DNA from: Microcaldota archaeon
Lineage (GTDB): Archaea > Micrarchaeota > Micrarchaeia > Norongarragalinales > UBA97
Assembly (NCBI GenBank): GCA_016217775.1
Contig: JACRGG010000072.1
Span: 1 to 6,742, forward strand
DNA length: 6,742 nt
Reading direction: 5' to 3'
In this document: positions 1 through 4,999 of the stretch, piece after piece
Numbering within the stretch: position 1 is the stretch's first letter
How the letters are laid out: every line of letters begins with the position of its first letter
Notes under the pieces: generated by a model
What the model saw: only the letters and a program-made list of their open reading frames with translations
What the model was told of the DNA's origin: nothing
Databases searched by the model: none
Program-made: the position numbers and the translations under genes

Positions 1-20
1 AACTCTTTCACATACTTCAT
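1..20 (-). CDS. 5' end of an unidentified gene leaving the left edge
   Basis: Only six codons and part of a seventh lie in the window, reading Met-Lys-Tyr-Val-Lys-Glu before the edge, so no function can be given. The start is supported by a strong ribosome binding site: on the minus strand GGAGGTG (33 to 27) lies six bases before the ATG at 20. It matches the CACCUCC end expected of archaeal 16S rRNA. A nearby out-of-frame ATG at 13 is too far from this site. The gene points the same way as the upstream Nudix gene but lies 390 bases from it and has a structured leader of its own, so it is probably a separate transcription unit. Confidence 0.55.
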
Positions 21-21
21 A

Positions 22-88
22 CAGGGCACCTCCCCAGTTCGTTTCGACAAACAAACTTAGGAGGCGCAGGGCAAAAAAAAGCCCTGCG
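22..88 (-). promoter_or_regulatory. Structured leader: hairpin burying the Shine-Dalgarno site, plus a U8-loop hairpin
   Basis: Read as minus-strand RNA, bases 67-49 pair with 44-26 around a GUCG loop (48-45). Of 19 stem positions 18 pair: 15 Watson-Crick, three G-U (65/28, 59/34, 53/40) and one A-G mismatch (58/35). The GGAGGUG binding site of the edge gene lies wholly within the stem. On the plus strand the three wobble pairs would be A-C mismatches, so the fold favours minus-strand RNA. Just upstream, CGCAGGGC (88-81) pairs perfectly with GCCCUGCG (72-65) across a loop of eight U. The two hairpins share bases 67-65. CAGGGC (86-81) could also pair with GCCCUG (27-22) beside the start codon. 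A translational switch, protein-binding site or thermometer is inferred; I recognise no known riboswitch class. Confidence 0.5.
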
Positions 89-410
89 AAGCCCACTAAC
101 TTCTCAACTCAAAGTGGCACCATATGTCCTGTCATGCAACAGCTAATGAAGATAAATACTTGGTTTGTCACAAACGACGCGTTCAGGCGTGGAAACCGTG
201 CGGATAAAAACCTAACTTTCGAGAAGATGGCTGAAAAAGCCCTTCAAACCACCTACAAGCTCTTTGGAATCAAGCTGAGAATACTCCGATTGGAGCCATT
301 CATCCGAGAGTTTAGGTTTATGCCTAAAATAGTATGAGCATTTGCGTTATTGCGTTCTGCTAGAGTTGGCAAAAAAGCCTTACAGCAATTTAGTAAGACG
401 CACCATTTAT
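89..410. other. Stretch without a convincing gene
   Basis: No recognisable protein, tRNA or snoRNA is visible. A plus-strand frame opens at ATG 134 and runs 67 codons to a TGA at 335-337. The same frame continues open past the stop into the antisense of the Nudix gene. It has no clear TATA box or binding site, and its translation (for example FEKMAEKALQTTYKLFG) is protein-like but matches no family I know. It could be a small gene, a decayed gene or chance. On the minus strand GTATTTATC (159 to 151) is a possible TATA box for the left-edge gene; it would give a leader of roughly 110 bases. Confidence 0.35.
368..379 (-). terminator. Possible U-tract terminator after the Nudix gene
   Basis: On the minus strand this reads GGC, six T, GCC, and the T-run begins 35 bases after the Nudix stop codon. 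Archaeal RNA polymerase can terminate on T-rich tracts without a strong hairpin, so this is a candidate 3' end. The three-base stem is too small to count as evidence. Confidence 0.3.
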
Positions 411-962
411 TCATTTCCTCAAATATTTCCTTAATCTCGGCATCGCGAGCATTAATGCGGAGAGTAGGATTCCGTTTTTTATCTTCCCGGTTTTTGCCAG
501 CGAGAGGATTTTGTTTAGGCTCATCCAGCGGTAGGAGAAAGTCTCGGTGGGCTCGAGGTTAGGCTGCGCGATTTTTTTCACTCCAGTGGCTATAAAGACC
601 GTGAGTTCCCCCGTGGACTTGAATGGCCCGGGGTGGAACGAAGCGATTTTTTCAAGCTTGCCTGCCAACCCGGTTTCTTCGAGGAGCTCGCGGCTCGCGG
701 TTTTACCGCTTGACTCGCTTTCGTGGACGGTGCCGGAAACCGGCGAGAGGATTTTCTTGTTTAAAGGCGGGGCGAAGCCGTAAAGCAGCAATATTCTACC
801 GCGAGAGTCGATTGGAAACACTACTGACCCGCTTGGAATAACGCAGTAGTAGTAATTCATTGCGTATTTTGTCTCTGCGTTGCGGTACTTTGCCTTCACG
901 AAGCTAATCCAGGGAGTTGAATGCAGGGTTTTCCTGCTTAACCGCCTCCAGTCGTCTTTCAT
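411..962 (-). CDS. Nudix hydrolase, ADP-ribose pyrophosphatase-like
   Basis: A 183-residue protein with an exact Nudix box, GX5EX7REUXEEXGU: G77, E83, R91, E92, E95, E96, G98 and L99. Such enzymes use Mg2+ to cleave nucleoside diphosphates linked to another group. Prolines at 111 and 113, 12-14 residues after the box, and the beta-strand-rich N-terminal part with KTLHSTPWI fit the ADP-ribose/ADP-sugar pyrophosphatase branch; the substrate is inferred. No signal peptide or membrane segment is seen, so it is probably cytoplasmic. I chose the ATG at 962 over one at 1013: the upstream one would translate the TATA box (residues ITYILL), while TATATA is centred 27 bases before 962, the spacing of a leaderless archaeal mRNA. 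The gene diverges from map. Confidence 0.85.
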   Translation of the reverse strand: MKDDWRRLSRKTLHSTPWISFVKAKYRNAETKYAMNYYYCVIPSGSVVFPIDSRGRILLLYGFAPPLNKKILSPVSGTVHESESSGKTASRELLEETGLAGKLEKIASFHPGPFKSTGELTVFIATGVKKIAQPNLEPTETFSYRWMSLNKILSLAKTGKIKNGILLSALMLAMPRLRKYLRK

Positions 963-984
963 AAAAAACTTTAAGCCTTGAAGC

Positions 985-994
985 AATATATACG
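985..994. promoter_or_regulatory. TATA element shared by the divergent Nudix and map genes
   Basis: The core TATATA (987-992) reads the same on both strands. On the minus strand its centre is 27 bases from the Nudix ATG at 962, predicting a leaderless transcript. On the plus strand it predicts a start near 1016 and a leader of about 24 bases before the map ATG at 1040. An A/T-rich tract at 996-1004 could be a second plus-strand element. Only 77 bases separate the two start codons, so the promoters must overlap or be shared. Confidence 0.5.
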
Positions 995-1039
995 TAATTA
1001 AAAGCATTAGCAAACAAAATCTTGACTAGTGAAATTATA

Positions 1040-2005
1040 ATGACTGAGCACAGCCACAACCACGGGCACCACCATCATCACGAGCACGATGAAGACGGCG
1101 GGGAAGACGAGCACGAGCATTTTAGCGAAGAGGAGAGAATCGCGGCGCACGTCAAGGCGGGCAAGGCGGCTCGCACGGCTTTGGACTACGCGAAGGCGAA
1201 TGCCAGGGTTGGAATGAAGCTAATCGACTTGGCTAAAATTGCTGAAGACAAGATTAGGGAACTGGGCGTTGGAATCGCCTTTCCCGCGAACTTAAGCACC
1301 GACAATGAAGCAGCCCATTACACGCCGCGGTTTAATGACCCACGAGTGATTGGGGAGAAAGACGTTTTGAAAATAGATATCGGCACTCACGTTGACGGCT
1401 TCATTGCGGACTGCGCGGTTACGGTTGATTTTTCGGGGGAGAACGGAAAATTATTGGAGGCAAGCAAGACAGCACTTGAATCCGCGCTGGCTACGGTTAA
1501 AGCGGGTATTAACGTGCGTGAAATCGGCCGGGTAATCGAAGGCGAGATTAGAAAACGCGGTTTCAAGCCGGTTGAAAACTTGTCCGGGCATTCCCTCGAC
1601 CAGTACGTGATTCACGCGGGAATCACGGTGCCTAATTACGAGAGCGGGAACTACGTTTTCGAGGAGGGAGACTCGTTTGCAATCGAGCCGTTTGCTTCAA
1701 CTGGACTTGGCAGAATTCACGAGGACCACGCGTTTGAAGAGATTTACGGCGTGTCGGCTTTGGGAAACGTGCGAAGCCCTGGCGCTAGAAAATTGCTGGA
1801 GAATATTTTCTTGGAGTACAAGAGCCTCCCGTTCGCAAAACGCTGGCTGAAACAGGACGCGATGCTCGGCTTTCAAATCAGGGAATTAAAGAACGCCGGG
1901 ATTTTAGACTACTACCCGCTGCTCACTGAAGCCAAGGGCGTGTTGATAAGCCAGCACGAGACTAGCATCATAGTGGAAAAAGACGGGTGCAAAATACTCG
2001 TTTAA
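1040..2005 (+). CDS. map: Methionine aminopeptidase, type 2, with His-rich N-terminal tail
   Basis: A 321-residue enzyme that removes the initiator methionine from new proteins in the cytoplasm. All five expected metal ligands of the pita-bread fold are visible: D113 and D124 (KIDIG...FIAD), H184 (LSGH), E216 (AIEPFA) and E307 (SQHETS). The substrate-binding histidines H93 (AAHYTP) and H192 (VIHAG) are also present. The helical insertion at about 250-290 marks it as type 2. The start at ATG 1040 has AGTGA seven bases upstream; an in-frame TTG at 1022 would add six residues and looks poorer. Residues 4-27 hold 11 histidines among many Asp and Glu; the archaeal enzyme from Pyrococcus furiosus (295 residues) lacks such a tail. 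A metal-buffering role is inferred. The gene converges on the 96-residue ORF. Confidence 0.95.
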   Translation: MTEHSHNHGHHHHHEHDEDGGEDEHEHFSEEERIAAHVKAGKAARTALDYAKANARVGMKLIDLAKIAEDKIRELGVGIAFPANLSTDNEAAHYTPRFNDPRVIGEKDVLKIDIGTHVDGFIADCAVTVDFSGENGKLLEASKTALESALATVKAGINVREIGRVIEGEIRKRGFKPVENLSGHSLDQYVIHAGITVPNYESGNYVFEEGDSFAIEPFASTGLGRIHEDHAFEEIYGVSALGNVRSPGARKLLENIFLEYKSLPFAKRWLKQDAMLGFQIRELKNAGILDYYPLLTEAKGVLISQHETSIIVEKDGCKILV

Positions 2006-2033
2006 AAATCACGGGATACGAAAAACTATTTTT
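2004..2033. terminator. Convergent 3' ends with T-runs on both strands
   Basis: The map stop (2003-2005) and the stop of the opposing 96-residue ORF (2026-2028) are only 20 bases apart. T-runs occur on the plus strand at 2029-2033 and on the minus strand at 2025-2021 and 2010-2006. These may end transcription in both directions. No strong hairpin is visible. Confidence 0.3.
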
Positions 2034-2316
2034 CCTCAATTTGCAGGCTCAAAAAATTTTCTTTCCCGCCTTTTGTAGCCAAACCGGCTTTTTGAATCGC
2101 TATAACAAAAGAAATATCCACGTTCTGAGGCGCTGATATTTCTCTGTCTGCAAAAAAAGGGTGGACTACCCTCACGCCTCTTTTTTTAGCTGCAGTTATG
2201 ATTCGCTCGAGAGGAATTTGCGAGGGCGCGGTAAAAACGAGTTTGTGGTCTTGCTGATGCGAAGAAAAAGTTACTTTGTTAGCCTCAAGGAATTTCCTTA
2301 ATTTTACTTGAACCAT
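2026..2316 (-). CDS. Unrecognised 96-residue protein downstream of UPF0147
   Basis: I do not recognise this family. The protein has no signal peptide, membrane segment or cysteine-based metal site. It looks like a small soluble alpha/beta domain: an N-terminal helix (KLRKFLEANK), a strand pair near 15-30, a basic helix (about 36-46, ERIITAAKKRG), then strands VRVVHPFF and ISFVIAI. It begins 21 bases after the UPF0147 stop on the same strand, so the two are probably cotranscribed. No ribosome binding site precedes the ATG. The UPF0147 stop codon is in frame with it, eight codons before the ATG, with no other stop between, so reinitiation or rare readthrough is possible. Its bases look more A+T-rich than the neighbouring genes. 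It could be lineage-specific. Confidence 0.6.
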   Translation of the reverse strand: MVQVKLRKFLEANKVTFSSHQQDHKLVFTAPSQIPLERIITAAKKRGVRVVHPFFADREISAPQNVDISFVIAIQKAGLATKGGKENFLSLQIEEK

Positions 2317-2337
2317 AAGTGCGATTGCCAGTCCCCG

Positions 2338-2583
2338 TTATTTTCTTGCTTCCAGTTCGCTTAAAATGCTCCAAATCATCGTGCGCGCGTGCATCGGCAG
2401 GTTAATGTCGTTTGAAACGTCGTCGAGCGCGTAAATCGCGGTGGAAAGCGCGGCTGGGTCGTCGTCCACTTGCTTTGACAGGCTCTCCTTCGCGCGCGAA
2501 ATCGAGCTTCGCACGTTCTTTGGCACCGACGTATCCGTAATCAACTGGTCGAGGACTTCAATAATCTTAGAGTAGTCGGTCAT
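2338..2583 (-). CDS. UPF0147 family protein
   Basis: An 81-residue, largely helical protein of the archaeal UPF0147 family, whose function is unknown. Family features in order are LDQLITDTSVPKNVR, a charged helix with DDDPAALSTAIYALDDVSND, and the C-terminal NLPMHARTMIWSILSELE. The length is normal for the family. Two starts are possible: ATG 2601 (87 residues, no binding site) and ATG 2583. I prefer 2583 because GTGA lies eight bases before it and the extra residues MRVKSR are not family-like. The gene heads a two-gene minus-strand unit with the 96-residue ORF and diverges from the PolD operon. Confidence 0.85.
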   Translation of the reverse strand: MTDYSKIIEVLDQLITDTSVPKNVRSSISRAKESLSKQVDDDPAALSTAIYALDDVSNDINLPMHARTMIWSILSELEARK

Positions 2584-2636
2584 CCGGGATTTCACGCGCA
2601 TAAATTGTTCTAGAGAAAAAATTTTTTGAAATAACT

Positions 2637-2690
2637 CAAATTATTTAAAACAATATGATAATTCATTGAATTGGTTGCTTAAATAATTTG
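2637..2690. promoter_or_regulatory. Divergent promoter: 12-bp inverted repeat with TATA-like arms
   Basis: CAAATTATTTAA (2637-2648) and TTAAATAATTTG (2679-2690) are perfect reverse complements separated by 30 bases. Each arm, read outward, resembles an archaeal TATA box. The left arm predicts a start near 2617 for the UPF0147 unit, about 35 bases before its ATG. The right arm predicts a plus-strand start near 2710 and a long leader to polB. Between the arms ATTCATTGAAT (2661-2671) is a small palindrome that could bind a dimeric regulator; that role is inferred. Confidence 0.45.
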
Positions 2691-2875
2691 CGCAAGCGCG
2701 CTTAAGAAGGTTCCACTCGCATAGTTTCTAAAAACGGTTGATGAAAAAGCAAACGAACTTTTTGTTGCAAAGGGGGGAGTTCTCCCCCCTGCGGTTAGGT
2801 TTAAAACGATTGGGGGAGAAAAGATTGATTGATTCTCCGCTTGTATAGGGCGGTTTTTTAGGTGGAATAGGCAGT
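2691..2875 (+). promoter_or_regulatory. Leader or upstream region of polB with overlapping hairpins
   Basis: No ORF is supported here. TTTAAAA at 2800-2806 is a second candidate TATA box and would give a leader of about 45 bases. GGAGAA (2815-2820) pairs with TTCTCC (2833-2838). CCGC (2837-2840) pairs with GCGG (2850-2853), which is followed at once by six T (2854-2859). The two small hairpins share bases 2837-2838, so they exclude each other, and the second looks like a weak attenuator. GGTGGA (2861-2866), nine bases before TTG 2876, is the probable polB ribosome binding site and decides that start. Confidence 0.4.
2771..2790. repeat. G/C palindrome, copy 1 (intergenic)
   Basis: AGGGGGGAG (2771-2779) and CTCCCCCCT (2782-2790) are perfect reverse complements separated by only TT. 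The same core with a one-base difference recurs inside the Nudix gene at 4470-4490, and similarity continues a few bases to the right (GGTTAGG here, GGTTGG there). It is probably one copy of a dispersed palindromic element. It could also act as a hairpin in the polB leader if transcription starts upstream of it. Confidence 0.55.
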
Positions 2876-4408
2876 TTGAACCAGTTAGTGCTAGACGCAG
2901 TTAGGCAAAAGCAGTTGATAGTCCAGCCTCAAGCACTTGAATTGCTTTCAACGCTAGATAATTTCGAGAAGATAATCGAGAAGCTGGTTGAAAAAAACGA
3001 GTTTATTGTAACGCGCGAGAAGATAGACGAGGTAATCTCCGACATTTCCTTGAAGGAAAAAAGCGCGCAGGTGATAGTGCGCCACGAGACGGGGTACCGG
3101 CCGTTGGCGAAGGAATTTGATTCAAGCGTTGTTGAAGACGCAACTTCGGACGTTACGGACAAGAGCACGTGCAAGGGAAAAGTAGGGGATTTCATAGAAT
3201 ACTTTAAGGACCGCTTGGCGCGGGGCGCGAATATTTACAAGCGCCGCCAGTCCGCGCACCCGATGATTCCCCTCTCCAAGCTTGATTCGTACGGCGGGAA
3301 GATGGTCCGCGTTGTTGGAATGGTTTACGAAAAAAAGCAAAGCAAGAACGGGCACGTCATCGTCGAGTTGGAGGACGGCGAGTCGCTGGTCACGTGCATT
3401 GCGATGAAGGACTCCAAGGCGTGGGAGGCCGCGAGCGACTTGGTTTATGACGAAGTCATTGCCTTCGACGGTTTGAAGAGCCGCGACTTGTTCGTGATTA
3501 AGGAAGTCGTAGTGGCGGACGTTGCGTTCAGGCAGAAAAAGAGGAGCGAGGAGGACGTTTCGGTTGCGTTTGTCAGCGACTTGCACATTGGCTCGAAGTT
3601 TTTCCTCAAGGACCACTTCACTAAGTTCCTTGAGTTTCTCAACGGCAAGGGGAGCGAGAAGCAGCGCGAGCAGGCTAGCAAGATAAAGTACTTATTAGTC
3701 GCGGGCGATGTTGTTGATGGAATCGGGATTTACCCCAGCCAGGAAAAAGAGCTGTTGACTAAGGATATTTTCACGCAGTACGAGATGTTCGAGGAGTTTA
3801 TGAAGAGCATTCCCGAGTACATTGACGTTATTGTCTGCCCGGGCAACCACGATGCCGTGCGCTTGGCGGAGCCAAGGCCGAAGCTGCTGCCGGTTTTCAC
3901 CAAGGAATTAGGCAAGTTCAAGAACTTTCACTTCGTCGGCTCCCCGGCACTCGTTAAAATCCACGGGTTTAGCACGCTGATGTACCACGGGGACAGCATT
4001 TACTCAACGGTTGGGGCGATGAGCAAGTTAAACGGCGCGATTAGCCAGCCAGACCGCGCGGCGGTTGAGTGGCTGAAGAAAAGGCATCTCTCGCCGATTT
4101 ACGGGGATAACCCGATTGTCCCGGAGAACAAGGATTATCTATTGATTGACGAGGCGCCGGACATTTTTCACTTCGGCCACGTGCACCACAACGCGCAGCG
4201 CGATTACCGCGGGACGATGATAGTAAACGCGGGGTGCTGGCAGGACACTACGGACTACCAGTTAAAGCAGGGGTACGTTCCCACCCAGGCAATACTTCCC
4301 ATTTACGACCTTCACTTGGGGACTTTGAGCCTGATTGACTTTAAGCAGGACAATAGCGTGGTGCAGGCGGTTGGCGGGGAGAAAAGCGGGGTTGGAAAAA
4401 ATGAGTGA
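2876..4408 (+). CDS. polB: DNA polymerase D small subunit DP1 (proofreading exonuclease)
   Basis: A 510-residue small subunit of archaeal PolD, the Mre11-like 3'-5' exonuclease that proofreads for the replicative polymerase and scaffolds DP2. In order: an N-terminal helical domain (1-60), a charged linker, an OB-fold (about 135-215, LDSYGGKMVRVVGMV onward) and a calcineurin-like phosphoesterase domain (229-485). All metal-site motifs are intact: D235-L-H237, G277-D278-x-x-D281, G323-N-H-D326, H371-G-D and G434-H-V-H437, so it should be active. It is shorter than the Pyrococcus protein (about 613), mainly in the N-terminal and linker part. The start is a TTG at 2876 with GGTGGA nine bases upstream; there is no ATG nearby, and a GTG at 2888 would cut the conserved start. 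It overlaps the Nudix gene by eight bases. Confidence 0.95.
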   Translation: MNQLVLDAVRQKQLIVQPQALELLSTLDNFEKIIEKLVEKNEFIVTREKIDEVISDISLKEKSAQVIVRHETGYRPLAKEFDSSVVEDATSDVTDKSTCKGKVGDFIEYFKDRLARGANIYKRRQSAHPMIPLSKLDSYGGKMVRVVGMVYEKKQSKNGHVIVELEDGESLVTCIAMKDSKAWEAASDLVYDEVIAFDGLKSRDLFVIKEVVVADVAFRQKKRSEEDVSVAFVSDLHIGSKFFLKDHFTKFLEFLNGKGSEKQREQASKIKYLLVAGDVVDGIGIYPSQEKELLTKDIFTQYEMFEEFMKSIPEYIDVIVCPGNHDAVRLAEPRPKLLPVFTKELGKFKNFHFVGSPALVKIHGFSTLMYHGDSIYSTVGAMSKLNGAISQPDRAAVEWLKKRHLSPIYGDNPIVPENKDYLLIDEAPDIFHFGHVHHNAQRDYRGTMIVNAGCWQDTTDYQLKQGYVPTQAILPIYDLHLGTLSLIDFKQDNSVVQAVGGEKSGVGKNE

Positions 4409-4967
4409 ATTTTCACTTGAAGATAAGAAAGACATCCGCCTAAGGGGGGTTTGGGCAGCCGACCGAACTAAGGGGGGAGTTCCCCCCCTTGGGTTGGTCA
4501 GGCACTTTGTTGCAACCGCGTTTGTGGTGAAGCGATTTGAGGACGGGAAGAAAACGATTTTGCTGCTTCACAAAAAGCTTGGCGCTTGGCTGCCTCCCGG
4601 CGGGCACGTTGAGGAAAACGAGTTGCCTCAAGACGCGGCATTGCGCGAGGTCAGGGAGGAAACGGGCTTGGACGCGCAGTTGGTGAACGCGAATTTGAAA
4701 GTGTTCGACGAGTTGAAGAAATTGGATGGGGAGCGCGTAGTGCAGTTAATCGCGCCGTACAACCTGCAGTTGGAGTTGATTGAGGAGAACCACTACCACA
4801 TTGACTTTGTTTACTTCGCCAAGGCGCTTGGGGAAAAAACCGGGGAGAAAAACAGCGAGTCTATGCAAGTAAAGTGGTTTTCGCAAGCGGATTTGGATGA
4901 AGAGAAAAACTTGTGGGAAGAAGTCAGGCTGGGCGCGAAAAAAGCCCTGCAGGAAGTTGAATGCTGA
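4401..4967 (+). CDS. MutT-like Nudix hydrolase between the PolD subunit genes
   Basis: A 188-residue protein with an exact Nudix box: G68, E74, R82, E83, E86, E87, G89 and L90, inside WLPPGGHVEENELPQDAALR. The core begins at about 34 with RHFVATAFVV. It should hydrolyse a nucleoside diphosphate derivative using Mg2+; cleaning of damaged dNTPs is suggested only by its place between polB and polC. The ATG at 4401 overlaps the polB stop (TGA 4406-4408), implying translational coupling. Residues 14-30, rich in Gly and Arg (including KGGVPPLG), come from a G/C palindromic repeat and look like an insertion in front of the catalytic domain. A TTG at 4494, next to the core, is a conceivable alternative start but has no binding site. 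It is unrelated in detail to the other Nudix gene in the window. Confidence 0.88.
   Translation: MSEFSLEDKKDIRLRGVWAADRTKGGVPPLGLVRHFVATAFVVKRFEDGKKTILLLHKKLGAWLPPGGHVEENELPQDAALREVREETGLDAQLVNANLKVFDELKKLDGERVVQLIAPYNLQLELIEENHYHIDFVYFAKALGEKTGEKNSESMQVKWFSQADLDEEKNLWEEVRLGAKKALQEVEC
4440..4499. repeat. G/C palindromic element, copy 2, in frame within the Nudix gene
   Basis: AAGGGGGG (4470-4477) and CCCCCCTT (4483-4490) are perfect reverse complements around AGTTC. Pairing extends outward with bulges to GACC (4461-4464) and GGTC (4496-4499). A direct repeat, CTAAGGGGGG, occurs at 4440-4449 and again at 4468-4477. The core matches the intergenic copy at 2771-2790. It is read through without a stop, so it codes for residues 14-30 of the Nudix protein. 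Confidence 0.55.
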
Positions 4968-4968
4968 A

Positions 4969-4990
4969 AAATATTTGTTTAAAAGGTTGA
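4969..4990 (+). promoter_or_regulatory. Possible internal promoter and binding site of polC
   Basis: The 32-base gap between the Nudix and polC genes is A/T-rich: AATATTTG near 4970-4976 and TTTAAAA at 4978-4984. The first is about 27 bases before the polC ATG, which would allow a leaderless transcript. GGTTGA (4985-4990), nine bases before the ATG, is a fair ribosome binding site for translation from the operon mRNA. The internal promoter is weak evidence. Confidence 0.25.
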
Positions 4991-4999
4991 ATTGGAAAT

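Noticed and set aside
26..67. The palindrome as a transposon end or a plus-strand terminator
   Set aside because: It pairs better as minus-strand RNA, encloses a binding site, has no T-run on the plus side, and shows no target duplication or transposase nearby.
124..207. 27-codon plus-strand ORF with two Cys/His pairs
   Set aside because: It is too short, has no binding site or promoter, and matches no zinc-binding motif spacing.
547..841. Plus-strand ORFs opposite the Nudix gene (350-562, 547-783, 623-841)
   Set aside because: They are shadows of a gene with an exact Nudix box.
963..1013. ATG 1013 start for the Nudix gene, giving a hydrophobic N-terminus like a signal or membrane segment
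   Set aside because: The segment is the translated TATA box region, and the leaderless ATG at 962 fits the promoter spacing.
1022..1039. TTG at 1022 as the start of map
   Set aside because: ATG 1040 has AGTGA at good spacing. The TTG lies almost on the predicted transcription start and adds six residues not expected in the family.
2584..2601. ATG 2601 start for UPF0147
   Set aside because: It has no ribosome binding site. ATG 2583 has GTGA upstream and a family-like N-terminus. It remains possible.
3122..3616. 164-codon minus-strand ORF inside polB, with other antisense frames at 2929-3195, 3445-3681 and 3730-3921
   Set aside because: They are antisense to a gene with conserved motifs throughout, show no family features, and arise from its codon bias.
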